Origin: GCA-2746605 sp963710615
GTDB lineage: Bacteria; Bacteroidota; Ignavibacteria; Ignavibacteriales; Melioribacteraceae
Direction: 5' to 3'
Assembly: GCA_963710615.1 (NCBI GenBank)
Contig: CAVQBF010000019.1
Span: forward strand, 62,001 to 126,000
DNA: 64,000 nucleotides
Both the position numbers and the translations under genes were made by a program. Under the pieces are notes generated by a model. That model ran no database searches, had not been told where the DNA came from, and saw only the letters and a list, made by a program, of their open reading frames with translations. Positions 1 to 8,878 of the stretch are shown here, one piece after another (positions within the stretch are counted from its first letter, which is position 1; every line of letters begins with the position of its first letter).

Positions 1-2
1 CT

Positions 3-1214
3 GTTGAAGATGGAGTTTCGGTTGTAAAAGCCCTTATGCATATACAAATTCAGAACACTGAGACTGACGAGCTAGTAGTAAATAAAGACTGGAAATTAGT
101 TCAACCGGTTGTTGCTTTAAGCAGTGCTGAAAAAAGTAAAGCGCTGTTAGGGGCATTAGGTTTCATTCTAAAAAAAGGGGAATATACTGTAAACATAAGC
201 GTAAAAGATGAAATAAATGATAATATAAAGAAAGCATTTACAGAAAATGTATATGTGTCTCCATTTTATTCTAATGGTTTTGTAATTAGTGATATTGAAT
301 TAGCTAGCAGAATAATTAACGATAACACAAATACTCAATCAATTTTTTATAAAAACACACTTGAAGTTTTTCCTAATCCATCAATTCTTTATAGCTATTT
401 AAATCCTGTATTATTTTATTATTCTGAAATTTATGGTCTTAACGTAGGTGATAATAAAAATCCATTAGAACTAACAAAGGTTATTATTAACAGCAATAAT
501 CAAGTTATTGATCAAAAGAAGAAATCTATTAGCAGGGAACAGGAATCAATAGTTGAAATCGGTTTCTTTAATCTAATTAAAGAACCTACAGATACTTACA
601 CACTTGTACTTTCATTAAGTGACAGTGTCAGTAAAAAGACAATTGTTTCGAGTAAAAAATTCTTTTTTGTTAATCCTGATGTTGTTGCTACAAATAGGCT
701 TGATAATTTGCAATCCGATTACATGAGCAGTGAATTTGCAGTATATCTTGATGAAGAATGTGATGACCTATTTGCAAAATCTAAGATAATTGCATCATCA
801 AAAGAAATTGAGGAATATGAGAGTCTAGATTCACTTAACCACAAAAGAGATTATCTATTCAAATTTTGGCAAAGGAGAGATAACAATCCAAACACACAGG
901 TAAATGAATTTAAGAAAGAATTCTTTGAGCGAATTAATACTGCAAATGCAAGATATAAAACTATGTCTAATGAAGGCTATAAAACTGATCGTGGCCGGGT
1001 ATTCCTAAAGCTTGGTGAGCCGGATGAAATTGATAGACACCCAAATGAAACAGATACGAAACCATACGAAGTTTGGTACTACAACCAAGTTGAGGGTGGT
1101 GTAGTGTATATTTTTGCAGATTTAACAGGTTTCAATTACTATGAACTTCTTCATTCAACAAAAAGAGGTGAACTGCAAGATCCTAATTGGCAAAGAAGGA
1201 TACAAACCAACTAA
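3..1214 (+). CDS. GWxTD domain protein, 5' end outside the window
   Basis: The reading frame is open to the left edge, so this is the C-terminal part of a longer protein; the first internal ATG is at 36. The last ~110 residues carry the GWxTD-type signature (Gly-Tyr-Lys-Thr-Asp-Arg-Gly near nt 976) followed by a KLGEPDEID stretch, as in the GWxTD domain family found in FCB-group and acidobacterial genomes. The part before it looks like beta-sandwich material. The biochemical role of this family is not established; it is usually exported and found beside envelope genes, as here. It ends 4 nt before the acyltransferase gene, so the two are probably co-transcribed. Confidence 0.75.
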   Translation, partial: VEDGVSVVKALMHIQIQNTETDELVVNKDWKLVQPVVALSSAEKSKALLGALGFILKKGEYTVNISVKDEINDNIKKAFTENVYVSPFYSNGFVISDIELASRIINDNTNTQSIFYKNTLEVFPNPSILYSYLNPVLFYYSEIYGLNVGDNKNPLELTKVIINSNNQVIDQKKKSISREQESIVEIGFFNLIKEPTDTYTLVLSLSDSVSKKTIVSSKKFFFVNPDVVATNRLDNLQSDYMSSEFAVYLDEECDDLFAKSKIIASSKEIEEYESLDSLNHKRDYLFKFWQRRDNNPNTQVNEFKKEFFERINTANARYKTMSNEGYKTDRGRVFLKLGEPDEIDRHPNETDTKPYEVWYYNQVEGGVVYIFADLTGFNYYELLHSTKRGELQDPNWQRRIQTN

Positions 1215-1218
1215 ATAA

Positions 1219-2115
1219 ATGATAAACAAATATAAATTTGAGTTTTTTCTATTTGTTTTTTTTGGAAAGCTTTTTACACTTTTTGATTTTGAATCAATCC
1301 ATAAAACTGCAAAACTACTTGCAATAATTGCCTTTAATATTTTTCGAATTAGAAGAAGAGTAGTATTAAAAAATCTATCCTTGGCTTTCCCAGAGCTAGA
1401 TTCAAAACAGATTAAATTACTGGCTATTAAAAATTACCAGAGTGTTGCAATTACGTTTCTTGAAGTATTTAATCTTACTAGAATGGACAGAGAAAATATC
1501 AAGAAAAATTTTCTCAGTACCGGATTAGATTTTGTGCATAAAAAGTATCAGGAAAAAAAAGGATTAATTCTTTTAACTGCTCATTTTGGTAATTGGGAAT
1601 TAGGAGCGGTTGCAGTTGGTATTCATCTTGATGAAACAATTCATGTATTGGTTAAAAAACAGAAAAATCCATATGTTGCTAAATGGTTAAATAATTTTAG
1701 GGAAAGATTTGGAAATAAACAAATTCCTTTAGGAGTTTCTGTCAGAGAACTTTATTCAACGATTAAAGAACAAAAAATTGTCGGAATAGTAGGAGATCAA
1801 AGAGGTACAAAAGATGGAGTTAAAGTAAATTTCTTTGGAATAAATACCTCAACTTTTCCTGGCACTGCTTCAATTGCTCTAAAAACTCAATGTCCGGTAG
1901 TGGTTCTTCTTTGTGCGAGACAAAAAAATGGCATCTACAAATCTGAAATTGAAGAAATTAGACTTTATGATATTGTTGGAACTCAGGAAGAAAGAATTCG
2001 TGAATTTAATCAGCGATATATGGCAATTCTAGAAAAAAATATTAAAAAGTATCCTGAACAATGGTTTTGGATGCACAATATTTGGAAACACCATAAAAAG
2101 GCAGTGAATGAATAA
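1219..2115 (+). CDS. LpxL/HtrB-family lysophospholipid (lipid A) acyltransferase
   Basis: The 298-residue protein has the family's catalytic HX4E motif, His122 to Glu127 in HFGNWE, followed by a GDQRG segment typical of lauroyl/myristoyl acyltransferases of lipid A synthesis. A hydrophobic N-terminus suggests attachment to the inner membrane. The expected reaction is transfer of a secondary acyl chain to Kdo-lipid A or a related lipid. Length is normal for the family (about 290-310). It follows the GWxTD gene by 4 nt. The exact acceptor cannot be told from sequence. Confidence 0.85.
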   Translation: MINKYKFEFFLFVFFGKLFTLFDFESIHKTAKLLAIIAFNIFRIRRRVVLKNLSLAFPELDSKQIKLLAIKNYQSVAITFLEVFNLTRMDRENIKKNFLSTGLDFVHKKYQEKKGLILLTAHFGNWELGAVAVGIHLDETIHVLVKKQKNPYVAKWLNNFRERFGNKQIPLGVSVRELYSTIKEQKIVGIVGDQRGTKDGVKVNFFGINTSTFPGTASIALKTQCPVVVLLCARQKNGIYKSEIEEIRLYDIVGTQEERIREFNQRYMAILEKNIKKYPEQWFWMHNIWKHHKKAVNE

Positions 2116-2279
2116 TCAAAATCAAGTGCCTTAAGTAGTATCTTAACTGCCTAAACATTCAAATAAAACCAGCACTCTTCGATAATAAATATTTTAGCAA
2201 ACACTGGATTAAGACAAATTTTGAAACATACATTTTTCTTAAATCTTAATTATATTTCATAATTACATTTTAAAAAAAT

Positions 2280-3110
2280 ATGAAAATTAAGTTTCAAGAT
2301 ATTAAAGATGCAGTCGTGTACATTACACCCAGTTTTGAACATTCAGAGACTGTTAGGTATAAACTCAAATTTGTTAGAATAGTTCAATGGGTTTTACTCT
2401 ATACACTAATTGTGGTATTATTTACGGTGGGAATTTTAGCCATTACGCCGCTCAAAAATTTAGTTTTTCATTTTGAGAATGAAGAGCTCAAAGTGCAAGC
2501 CACAAAAGCAACTGAACTTGAACAAAAAATACGCTACTTAACAAAAGAATTAGAATCAATTTCCTCTACAAATAAAAGGTTGGAGTATGCATTAATTTTA
2601 GGAACAACAGATTCACTTGATTCTACTTCTGCTCCTTATGATAGCTTAAAATTTGAAGAAAATGAAAACCGACCATATGGCGGAAACCTTTTCTACATTT
2701 TTTCCAAGATCTGGAATGATTACTTTGAGAATCAATTCCAAACAATATATTTTATTAAACCAAGTAAAGGATTAATAATAAATGATTTTAATCCTGAAAG
2801 TGGCCATTTTGGAATTGATTTTGCAGTGAAAGAAGGTTCCTCAATTTTTGCAGCTAAAGGAGGACTCGTCGTTTTTGCTGATTTTACACTTGATGATGGT
2901 TATAAGATGATTCTGCAACATAATGATGGTTATATTTCAATCTATAAACATTGTTCAACTTTACTTAAAAATGAAAGAGATATTGTAGTCCAGGGAGAAT
3001 TAATTGGTCTTAGCGGTAATTCTGGTAAAAATACAACAGGTCCGCATCTACATTTTGAAATTTGGAAAGATGGTAAACCTGAAAATCCAAAGGAGTTTTT
3101 TATTAAATGA
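2280..3110 (+). CDS. M23 family metallopeptidase (peptidoglycan endopeptidase), membrane-anchored
   Basis: The 276-residue protein has one N-terminal membrane helix (about residues 35-58), a short coiled coil (about 65-100), then a LytM/M23 domain. Zinc ligands are visible: His176 and Asp180 (HFGID) and His258 in the HLHFE motif, with catalytic His256. It should cut peptide cross-links in the periplasm. The next gene is a bactofilin, and M23-bactofilin pairs are known to control cell shape in other bacteria (for example Csd1 with CcmA in Helicobacter). That pairing suggests a role in morphology. The gene follows a 164-nt gap in which I see no gene or clear promoter. Confidence 0.9.
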   Translation: MKIKFQDIKDAVVYITPSFEHSETVRYKLKFVRIVQWVLLYTLIVVLFTVGILAITPLKNLVFHFENEELKVQATKATELEQKIRYLTKELESISSTNKRLEYALILGTTDSLDSTSAPYDSLKFEENENRPYGGNLFYIFSKIWNDYFENQFQTIYFIKPSKGLIINDFNPESGHFGIDFAVKEGSSIFAAKGGLVVFADFTLDDGYKMILQHNDGYISIYKHCSTLLKNERDIVVQGELIGLSGNSGKNTTGPHLHFEIWKDGKPENPKEFFIK

Positions 3111-3124
3111 TAGGGGTTAAAAGT

Positions 3125-3508
3125 ATGTCAAAACGAGAAAATGGATATTCTGAAGATGTTAGTATTCTCAGTGATGGTGTAAACATAGAAGGAAAAATTT
3201 CCAGTAACGGTAACGTTAGAATTGATGGGAAAGTTATTGGCGATGTCAATGTTAAAGGAAATTTAACTCTCGGTGCTTCATCGGAGGTTAACGGTCAAAT
3301 ATCAGCAAAAAATATGACTGTTAGCGGTAAGGTAGAAGGTACACTCAAAATTGAGGAAAAACTAACTCTAGAGTCATCCTCAAGAATTAAGGGTGATTTA
3401 ATTGCTAAAGTCCTAGTTATAGAAGAAGGCGCAAAATTTGACGGTAAGAGTTCAATGAATCAAACCGGCTCACAATTAGGTTCAACACCAATTGAACAAA
3501 AAAAGTGA
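3125..3508 (+). CDS. Bactofilin, polymer-forming cytoskeletal protein
   Basis: The protein is built of short glycine/valine-rich beta repeats (VNIEGKI, VRIDGKV, GDVNVKGNL and so on) forming the right-handed beta-helix of the bactofilin domain, with a short polar N-terminus and a disordered tail. I prefer the ATG at 3125 over the ATG at 3107. The later one has AGGGG at a suitable distance upstream, and the earlier one overlaps the stop codon of the M23 gene and adds six unusual residues. Bactofilins self-assemble at the membrane and position peptidoglycan enzymes; the preceding M23 peptidase is the natural partner. Its end overlaps the start of the next gene by 17 nt. Confidence 0.9.
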   Translation: MSKRENGYSEDVSILSDGVNIEGKISSNGNVRIDGKVIGDVNVKGNLTLGASSEVNGQISAKNMTVSGKVEGTLKIEEKLTLESSSRIKGDLIAKVLVIEEGAKFDGKSSMNQTGSQLGSTPIEQKK

Positions 3509-3734
3509 AAATAGTTTAACAAAAACTTACAAAGATATAGGTCCTTATTTAGGATTAGGTACTCAGCTGGCAGCAACAATTACTTTGATGTTTTTTTTAG
3601 GTAATTGGCTGGATCAAAAATTTGAATTAGAACCTGTGCTGACTATTGTGTTTACACTTTTTGGCGGATTTGCAGGAACATACAATTTTATAAAAGCTAC
3701 AATCAAGACAGAAAAAAAGAAGAAAGTTGACTGA
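3492..3734 (+). CDS. AtpZ/AtpI-family small membrane protein at head of F-ATPase operon
   Basis: This 80-residue protein has two predicted membrane helices and the GxGxQLAAT...GxWLDxKF pattern of AtpZ-like F0F1-ATPase accessory subunits. In other bacteria such proteins help assemble the c-ring or carry divalent cations for the ATPase. It overlaps both neighbours and is followed directly by a second AtpI-like gene and atpB, so it leads the ATPase operon. Function is by family and position. Confidence 0.75.
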   Translation: MNKKSENSLTKTYKDIGPYLGLGTQLAATITLMFFLGNWLDQKFELEPVLTIVFTLFGGFAGTYNFIKATIKTEKKKKVD

Positions 3735-4104
3735 CTTTACAAAAAGAATTATTTACTCGTATGTCATTATTTTTGCCATACTTTTTATTTTAAATTTTTT
3801 TGATTTTATCTCCTCACTCTTTTTAACCTCAGCTATTTATGCTGGTGTACTTAACCTCATAAATGCATTTGCCGCAGTTAGATTATTTAAAATATCTTAT
3901 AAATCCGGAGCAAAATCATTCATGATTTATAATCTTGGAGGCTTAGGAGTTAGATTGATTATCCTCATGATATGCATCGTATTGGTAATAAAATTCTTGA
4001 ATATTGATGAATATGGATTTATATTAGTATTCTTTTTATTTTATTTTATTTCACTAATTTTTGAAGTACTATTTTATTTGAAAATAGCTAATAAAAGACC
4101 ATAA
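3727..4104 (+). CDS. AtpI-like hydrophobic protein of the F-ATPase operon
   Basis: A 125-residue, very hydrophobic protein with about four membrane helices. It starts at TTG 3727, overlapping the stop of the previous gene by 8 nt, and no ATG lies nearby. Its size, helices and place just before atpB match AtpI-type assembly proteins (ATP synthase subunit I). Sequence similarity to classical AtpI is weak by eye, so the call rests mainly on position and topology. It precedes atpB by 3 nt, implying co-translation. Confidence 0.6.
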   Translation: MTDFTKRIIYSYVIIFAILFILNFFDFISSLFLTSAIYAGVLNLINAFAAVRLFKISYKSGAKSFMIYNLGGLGVRLIILMICIVLVIKFLNIDEYGFILVFFLFYFISLIFEVLFYLKIANKRP

Positions 4105-4107
4105 TTA

Positions 4108-4956
4108 ATGTACAGTGAAAAATTGAAAGTAGTTGCTGATAGTCTGAATGCATTACCAGCTGAACAAAAAGATAATAGTGCCGATTGGATAATGCACCAC
4201 GTTTTGGATAGTAAGTATTTAGATTTTGAACCTTTCTTTAAAATTTACTTACCTGAAATTCATTTGTTTGGAATAGACTTTTCTATTACTAAACATGTTG
4301 TATTTCTATGGATTGCTGCGGCAATTCTGCTAGTTATTTTTCACTTTGTAGGTAAGCAATACAAAAAATCCTTTTTGCCGAAAGGCTTAGCAAATACAAT
4401 GGAGATGCTCGTTATTTTTGTTAGAGATGAAATTGCTAAACCAACAATAGGTAAGGGATACGAGAAATTTTTACCTTATTTACTTACAGTGTTTTTTTTC
4501 ATTCTGGTTTGCAATTTTCTTGGATTAATTCCTTATGGTGCAACTGCCACAAGTAATATTTCTATTACTGCAGCATTAGCTACAATGACTTTCTTTGTTG
4601 TACAAGCTGGTGGTATTATGAAGAACGGCCCGATCGGTTACTTTAAAGGCCTTATACCCGGTGGTGTTCCAGGGTGGCTTTTACCGATTATGTTTGTTGT
4701 TGAAATTCTTGGTTTATTTACTAAACCTTTTGCATTAGCAGTCAGATTATTTGCTAATTTAACTGCTGGGCATATAGTTATTTATGCTTTAATTGGTTTA
4801 ATATTTATTTTGCAAACATTTTTTGTTGCACCGGTTTCGGTGGCGTTTGCATTATTTATTTATTTACTGGAAATTTTAGTCGCGCTTATTCAAGCGTATA
4901 TATTTACTATGTTATCATCCTTATTTATTGGGATGGCTGTACATCAAGATCATTAA
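4108..4956 (+). CDS. atpB: F0F1 ATP synthase subunit a
   Basis: Subunit a forms the proton half-channels next to the c-ring. The 282-residue protein has the expected helices and the essential arginine in AVRLFANLTAGH, at about Arg213. The region before it (EILGLFTKPFAL) is also typical. An N-terminal extension of about 40 residues precedes the first helix. It is part of the run atpB-E-F-H-A-G. Confidence 0.96.
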   Translation: MYSEKLKVVADSLNALPAEQKDNSADWIMHHVLDSKYLDFEPFFKIYLPEIHLFGIDFSITKHVVFLWIAAAILLVIFHFVGKQYKKSFLPKGLANTMEMLVIFVRDEIAKPTIGKGYEKFLPYLLTVFFFILVCNFLGLIPYGATATSNISITAALATMTFFVVQAGGIMKNGPIGYFKGLIPGGVPGWLLPIMFVVEILGLFTKPFALAVRLFANLTAGHIVIYALIGLIFILQTFFVAPVSVAFALFIYLLEILVALIQAYIFTMLSSLFIGMAVHQDH

Positions 4957-4970
4957 TTACTTTTCAACTT

Positions 4971-4977
4971 AAGGAGG
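4971..4977 (+). promoter_or_regulatory. Very strong Shine-Dalgarno of atpE
   Basis: AAGGAGG lies 6 nt before the atpE ATG at 4984. It is the most complete ribosome-binding site seen in this operon. It fits the need for many more c-subunits than other subunits per complex. Confidence 0.8.
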
Positions 4978-4983
4978 AAATAA

Positions 4984-5202
4984 ATGGAATTTGCTTATTT
5001 AGCAGCAGGTATTGGAGCTGGGATGACCATTTTTGGTGGTGCATTAGGTATTGGTAAATTAGCTGCAGCAGCAATGGAAGCTAGCGGCCGTCAACCGGAA
5101 GCAGCAGGTGATATTAGAACTTCAATGATTATTGCGGCAGCTTTAATCGAAGGTATTTCACTTTTTTCATTAGTAGTCTGCATCCTTTTAGCTCTTAAAT
5201 AA
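4984..5202 (+). CDS. atpE: F0F1 ATP synthase subunit c
   Basis: A 72-residue helical hairpin with the polar loop GRQPEA (residues 35-40) and the ion-binding carboxylate Glu56 in the second helix. The residue matching the sodium-coordinating Gln of Na+-ATPases is Ile23, and Glu56 is followed by Gly rather than Ser/Thr. The ring should therefore carry protons, not sodium. Translation is favoured by a strong Shine-Dalgarno, and a stable hairpin follows the stop codon. Confidence 0.96.
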   Translation: MEFAYLAAGIGAGMTIFGGALGIGKLAAAAMEASGRQPEAAGDIRTSMIIAAALIEGISLFSLVVCILLALK

Positions 5203-5210
5203 AAATTTTA

Positions 5211-5230
5211 GAGGAGTAATTATACTCCTC
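5211..5230 (+). promoter_or_regulatory. Intercistronic hairpin between atpE and atpF
   Basis: GAGGAGTA (5211-5218) pairs perfectly with TACTCCTC (5223-5230) around a 4-nt ATTA loop, 8 nt after the atpE stop. No T-run follows, so it is unlikely to be a full terminator. It probably protects the 3' end of atpE message or marks a processing point, but no experiment supports this here. Confidence 0.65.
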
Positions 5231-5256
5231 CCATTTAATATTTAAAGGTTACACAA

Positions 5257-5799
5257 ATGTTAGCATTTTTATCTTCGATTATGCTTCTTTATTCTGGGGA
5301 AGGTGGAGGTAGTTTACTTGACGTAAATCCAGGTCTTATTTTTTGGACTGTTGTTACTTTTGTCATTATGCTTCTTATTCTCAAAAAAGTTGCTTGGAAA
5401 CCTATTCTTAATTCCCTCAGCGAAAGGGAAAATTTTATCAAAGAATCGGTTGAAAGAGCTGAAACGGCTAAAAAAGAAGCTGAAGAAATATTAGAGCAAA
5501 ATAAGAAAAATTTAGCTAAAGCCGAAGAGGACGCTCAAAAAGTAATTACCCAAGGACGAGAGTATGCTGAAAATTTAAAGACTCAGATCATTGAGGAAAG
5601 TAAGGCTGAAGCTAAGAAAATTGTTGATGATGCTTCCAAAGAAATAGAAAGAAAAAATATTGAAGCTTTTAATAATTTAAAAGGTGAAGTTGCCGCTATT
5701 GCAGTTCAAGCTGCGGAAAAGATTATTAGAAGTAATCTTGATAAGGAAAAACAAGAAAAAATTGTTAATGAATTTATTAACGAATTACATAAGAGCTGA
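5257..5799 (+). CDS. atpF: F0F1 ATP synthase subunit b
   Basis: The peripheral-stalk subunit b has 180 residues: one N-terminal membrane helix (about residues 25-45, LDVNPGLIFWTVVTF) followed by a long charged helix rich in Ala, Glu and Lys that dimerises. The pattern P-G-L-x-x-W-T-x-V-x-F is typical of bacterial b. An in-frame upstream hydrophobic stretch of about 15 residues precedes this helix, so a later start cannot be excluded. The gene ends 2 nt before atpH. Confidence 0.94.
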   Translation: MLAFLSSIMLLYSGEGGGSLLDVNPGLIFWTVVTFVIMLLILKKVAWKPILNSLSERENFIKESVERAETAKKEAEEILEQNKKNLAKAEEDAQKVITQGREYAENLKTQIIEESKAEAKKIVDDASKEIERKNIEAFNNLKGEVAAIAVQAAEKIIRSNLDKEKQEKIVNEFINELHKS

Positions 5800-5801
5800 G
5801 A

Positions 5802-6356
5802 ATGAGTGATTTTGTTATTGCTACAAGATATGCTAATTCTTTAATGATGATTTCTGAAGAGAAAAATACTCTCAACATAACTATTGAAGAAGTTTCTCTT
5901 ATTAAAAATACTATGGAAGCCTCCCGTGAATTGAGAGTCTTTTTGGATAATCCAGTTATTCATTCCGAGATGAAAGGTAGAGTTCTTAAAGAACTTTTTG
6001 ATACCCGGGTGAGTAGTGATTTAACAAATTTTCTGCAGTTCCTGGTAAAAAAAGGGAGAGAAAATTTGCTGCTTGAAATTTCAAAAAGATTTTTATTTCT
6101 AAGTAACCAAAAATTGAATAGAGTTGATGTTGATATTGTAAGTGCAATTGAACTTGATGATAAACAGAAAGAAGAGATAAAAATAAAATTGGAGAAGATG
6201 GTAAATAAGACGATCACTCCAAGTTTCAAAGTTGATACAAGTATTATTGGTGGATTCAAAGCCAGATTTAGCGATACGGTAGTTGATGCATCTGTTAAAC
6301 ATCAATTGGAATTATTAAGGAAAAAATTATTTCAAGAAGAATATTTAAGAAATTAA
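5802..6356 (+). CDS. atpH: F0F1 ATP synthase subunit delta
   Basis: A 184-residue delta (OSCP) subunit joining the b stalk to the top of F1. It begins with the family pattern ATRYANSL and ends with the conserved IIGGFKARFSDTVVDASVKHQL region. Length is standard. The gene sits between atpF and atpA with small gaps, as in most atp operons. Confidence 0.94.
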   Translation: MSDFVIATRYANSLMMISEEKNTLNITIEEVSLIKNTMEASRELRVFLDNPVIHSEMKGRVLKELFDTRVSSDLTNFLQFLVKKGRENLLLEISKRFLFLSNQKLNRVDVDIVSAIELDDKQKEEIKIKLEKMVNKTITPSFKVDTSIIGGFKARFSDTVVDASVKHQLELLRKKLFQEEYLRN

Positions 6357-6384
6357 TTCAAACAAAAATTTTTAAGGTAAAATA

Positions 6385-7935
6385 ATGGCTCAAGTTAGAC
6401 CCGATGAAGTTTCTGCGATTTTAAGAAAGCAACTTTCCGGCTTCGTTAATGAAATAGACGTTTACGATGTGGGCACAGTACTTTCTGTTGGTGATGGTAT
6501 TGCAAGAGTTTACGGACTTTCGCAAGTAATGGCTAGTGAGCTTGTTGAATTTCCGCATGAAATAATCGGAATGGTTTTAAATCTTGATGAAGATAGTGTT
6601 GGCTGCGTTTTGTTTGGTGACAGTTCACTTATTAAAGAAGGTGATACTGTAAAACGAACAAAAAGAGTAGCTTCAATTCCAGTTGGAGAAGAATTTTTAG
6701 GTAGAGTTATTACTCCACTTGGTATTCCAATTGATGGTAAAGGATCTATTCAATCTGATATATATTTACCAATTGAGAGAAAAGCATTAGGTGTGGTTGC
6801 TCGTCAACCAGTAACTGAACCTCTACAAACTGGTATTGCCGCTGTTGATGCTATGATTCCAATTGGCCGAGGCCAGAGAGAGTTAATTATTGGCGATAGA
6901 CAAACAGGTAAAACTGCAGTAGCTATTGACACTATAATAAATCAGAAATTTACGCATACAAAAGAAGCAAAGGAAGAAGGCGTTAAACCAGTTTATTGTA
7001 TTTATGTAGCCATTGGTCAAAAAGCGTCTACAGTAGCGCAGGTAGTAAAAAAACTAGAAGAGCATGGTGCAATGGAATACACAACAGTTGTTTCCGCTTC
7101 AGCTTCAGATCCTGCTCCTCTTCAATATATTGCTCCATATTCCGGTGCCACTTTAGCAGAATTTTTTAGGGATAATGGTAAACATGCATTAACAGTTTAT
7201 GATGATCTCTCAAAACAAGCTGTAGCTTACAGAGAACTTTCTCTATTGTTAAGAAGACCTCCTGGACGTGAAGCTTATCCTGGTGATATTTTCTATCTTC
7301 ACTCAAGATTATTGGAAAGAGCTTCTAAGTTGAGCGATGAATTGGGCGGTGGAAGTTTAACTTCTCTTCCAATTATTGAAACACAACAAGGGGATGTTTC
7401 CGCTTATATTCCTACTAATGTTATCTCAATTACTGATGGTCAGATTTATCTCGAGCCAAACTTATTCAACGCAGGTGTAAGACCGGCTATTAATGTTGGT
7501 ATTTCAGTTTCACGTGTTGGTGGTAATGCTCAAATTAAAGCCATGAAGAAAGTTGCTGGATCTTTGAAATTAGATCTAGCACAGTATCGTGAACTTGAAG
7601 CATTTGCAAAATTTGGTTCTGATTTAGACCAAGCAACACAAAGAACTTTGGCGAAAGGCGAAAGATTAGTAGAGCTATTAAAGCAAGGTCAATATTCTCC
7701 TATGCTTGTTGAAAAGCAAGTAGTAAGCATCTACGCCGCGACTAATGGTTTCTTGGAAGATATTGAAGTGAAAGATATTAAAAGATATGAAAAAGAATTG
7801 TTAGAATACATTGATGTAAATGATAAAAGTATCTTTGATGATATTAGAGTTTCAAAAGTGCTGAATGATGATACAGTTGAAAAAATTAAAAATATTGTTA
7901 ACGAATTCCATTCAAAATTTAAGAAGAGTGAATAA
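6385..7935 (+). CDS. atpA: F0F1 ATP synthase subunit alpha
   Basis: The 516-residue alpha subunit holds the non-catalytic nucleotide sites of F1. The Walker A sequence GDRQTGKT is at residues 170-177, and the LLLRRPPGREAYPGD block and ISVSRVGGNAQIKAMK block are both conserved. No frameshift or gap is seen. A catalytic beta partner must come from elsewhere because no atpD is present in the window. Confidence 0.97.
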   Translation: MAQVRPDEVSAILRKQLSGFVNEIDVYDVGTVLSVGDGIARVYGLSQVMASELVEFPHEIIGMVLNLDEDSVGCVLFGDSSLIKEGDTVKRTKRVASIPVGEEFLGRVITPLGIPIDGKGSIQSDIYLPIERKALGVVARQPVTEPLQTGIAAVDAMIPIGRGQRELIIGDRQTGKTAVAIDTIINQKFTHTKEAKEEGVKPVYCIYVAIGQKASTVAQVVKKLEEHGAMEYTTVVSASASDPAPLQYIAPYSGATLAEFFRDNGKHALTVYDDLSKQAVAYRELSLLLRRPPGREAYPGDIFYLHSRLLERASKLSDELGGGSLTSLPIIETQQGDVSAYIPTNVISITDGQIYLEPNLFNAGVRPAINVGISVSRVGGNAQIKAMKKVAGSLKLDLAQYRELEAFAKFGSDLDQATQRTLAKGERLVELLKQGQYSPMLVEKQVVSIYAATNGFLEDIEVKDIKRYEKELLEYIDVNDKSIFDDIRVSKVLNDDTVEKIKNIVNEFHSKFKKSE

Positions 7936-7972
7936 TAATTCTGAATTAAATTCTGAATTCTAAATTTGAAGT

Positions 7973-8857
7973 ATGGCAACACTTAGAGACATAAAGCAGC
8001 GAATTGTTGGAGTAAAAAATACTCAGCAGATAACAAAAGCAATGAAAATGGTTGCTGCTGCCAGGTTGCGTCGTGCTCAGGAAAATATAATTAATGCAAA
8101 GCCTTATGCAAGAAAAATGTCGGAGGTTTTGAATCATTTGCTTAAAAGTGTTGGGCCTGGCAATCCACTTTTTAATGTTAGAGAAGTTAAGTCAGTCGCA
8201 CTTATTGTAGTTACTTCAGATAGAGGATTGTGCGGCGGTTTTAATATGAATGCAATCAGACAAGCTGAAGAACTGATTGAAGATGAATTAAAAGAAATTC
8301 AACAAGATAATAAACTTCAGATATATTGTGTCGGTAAAAAAGGTAATGATTATTTTAGATCTAAAACTAATTTAAATATTACTGGCTCTTATCCTGGTAT
8401 TTTCACTGACCTAAATTTCGAATTTGCAGCATCCTTAGCAAATGAACTGACATCAAAATTCTTAAACGGAGAAGTTGATAAGGTTATTATTGTCTATAAT
8501 GAATTTAAATCAGTAATACAGCAAAAGATTGATGTTAAACAGTTTTTACCAATTGAAAATATTGAAGAAAATTCCGAAGAATCTCATAAGAATATAGAAT
8601 ACATTTATGAACCTGATCAAGAAGAAATAATGAATACATTATTACCCCGACATCTCAAAGGACAATTCTGGACTGTTCTTTTAGATAGTTATGCTGCAGA
8701 ATTGGGGGCTAGAATGACAGCAATGGAAATGGCAACAGAGAATGCTAAAGAGATGATCAGGACATTGAACATAAAATATAATAAAGAAAGACAAGCTGCA
8801 ATTACAAAGGAAATATTAGAAATTGTGTCCGGTGCTAATGCGCTTTCGAGTCAATAA
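7973..8857 (+). CDS. atpG: F0F1 ATP synthase subunit gamma
   Basis: A 294-residue central-stalk gamma subunit. The N-terminal helix (RDIKQRIVGVKNTQQITKAM) and the C-terminal helix (ALSSQ preceded by NKERQAAITKEILEIVSGA) are both typical. The conserved SDRGLCGGFN segment is present. It is the last atp gene here; ffh follows after 21 nt instead of atpD and atpC. Confidence 0.96.
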   Translation: MATLRDIKQRIVGVKNTQQITKAMKMVAAARLRRAQENIINAKPYARKMSEVLNHLLKSVGPGNPLFNVREVKSVALIVVTSDRGLCGGFNMNAIRQAEELIEDELKEIQQDNKLQIYCVGKKGNDYFRSKTNLNITGSYPGIFTDLNFEFAASLANELTSKFLNGEVDKVIIVYNEFKSVIQQKIDVKQFLPIENIEENSEESHKNIEYIYEPDQEEIMNTLLPRHLKGQFWTVLLDSYAAELGARMTAMEMATENAKEMIRTLNIKYNKERQAAITKEILEIVSGANALSSQ

Positions 8858-8878
8858 TTTGGGCGCATTGTTGGGTTT

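Noticed and set aside
4984..5202. Sodium-coupled ATP synthase
   Set aside because: The c-subunit lacks the Gln in helix one and the Ser/Thr after the key Glu that coordinate sodium.
5960..6305. Minus-strand open frames across atpH
   Set aside because: They lie wholly within a conserved gene on the other strand and look like low-complexity shadows.
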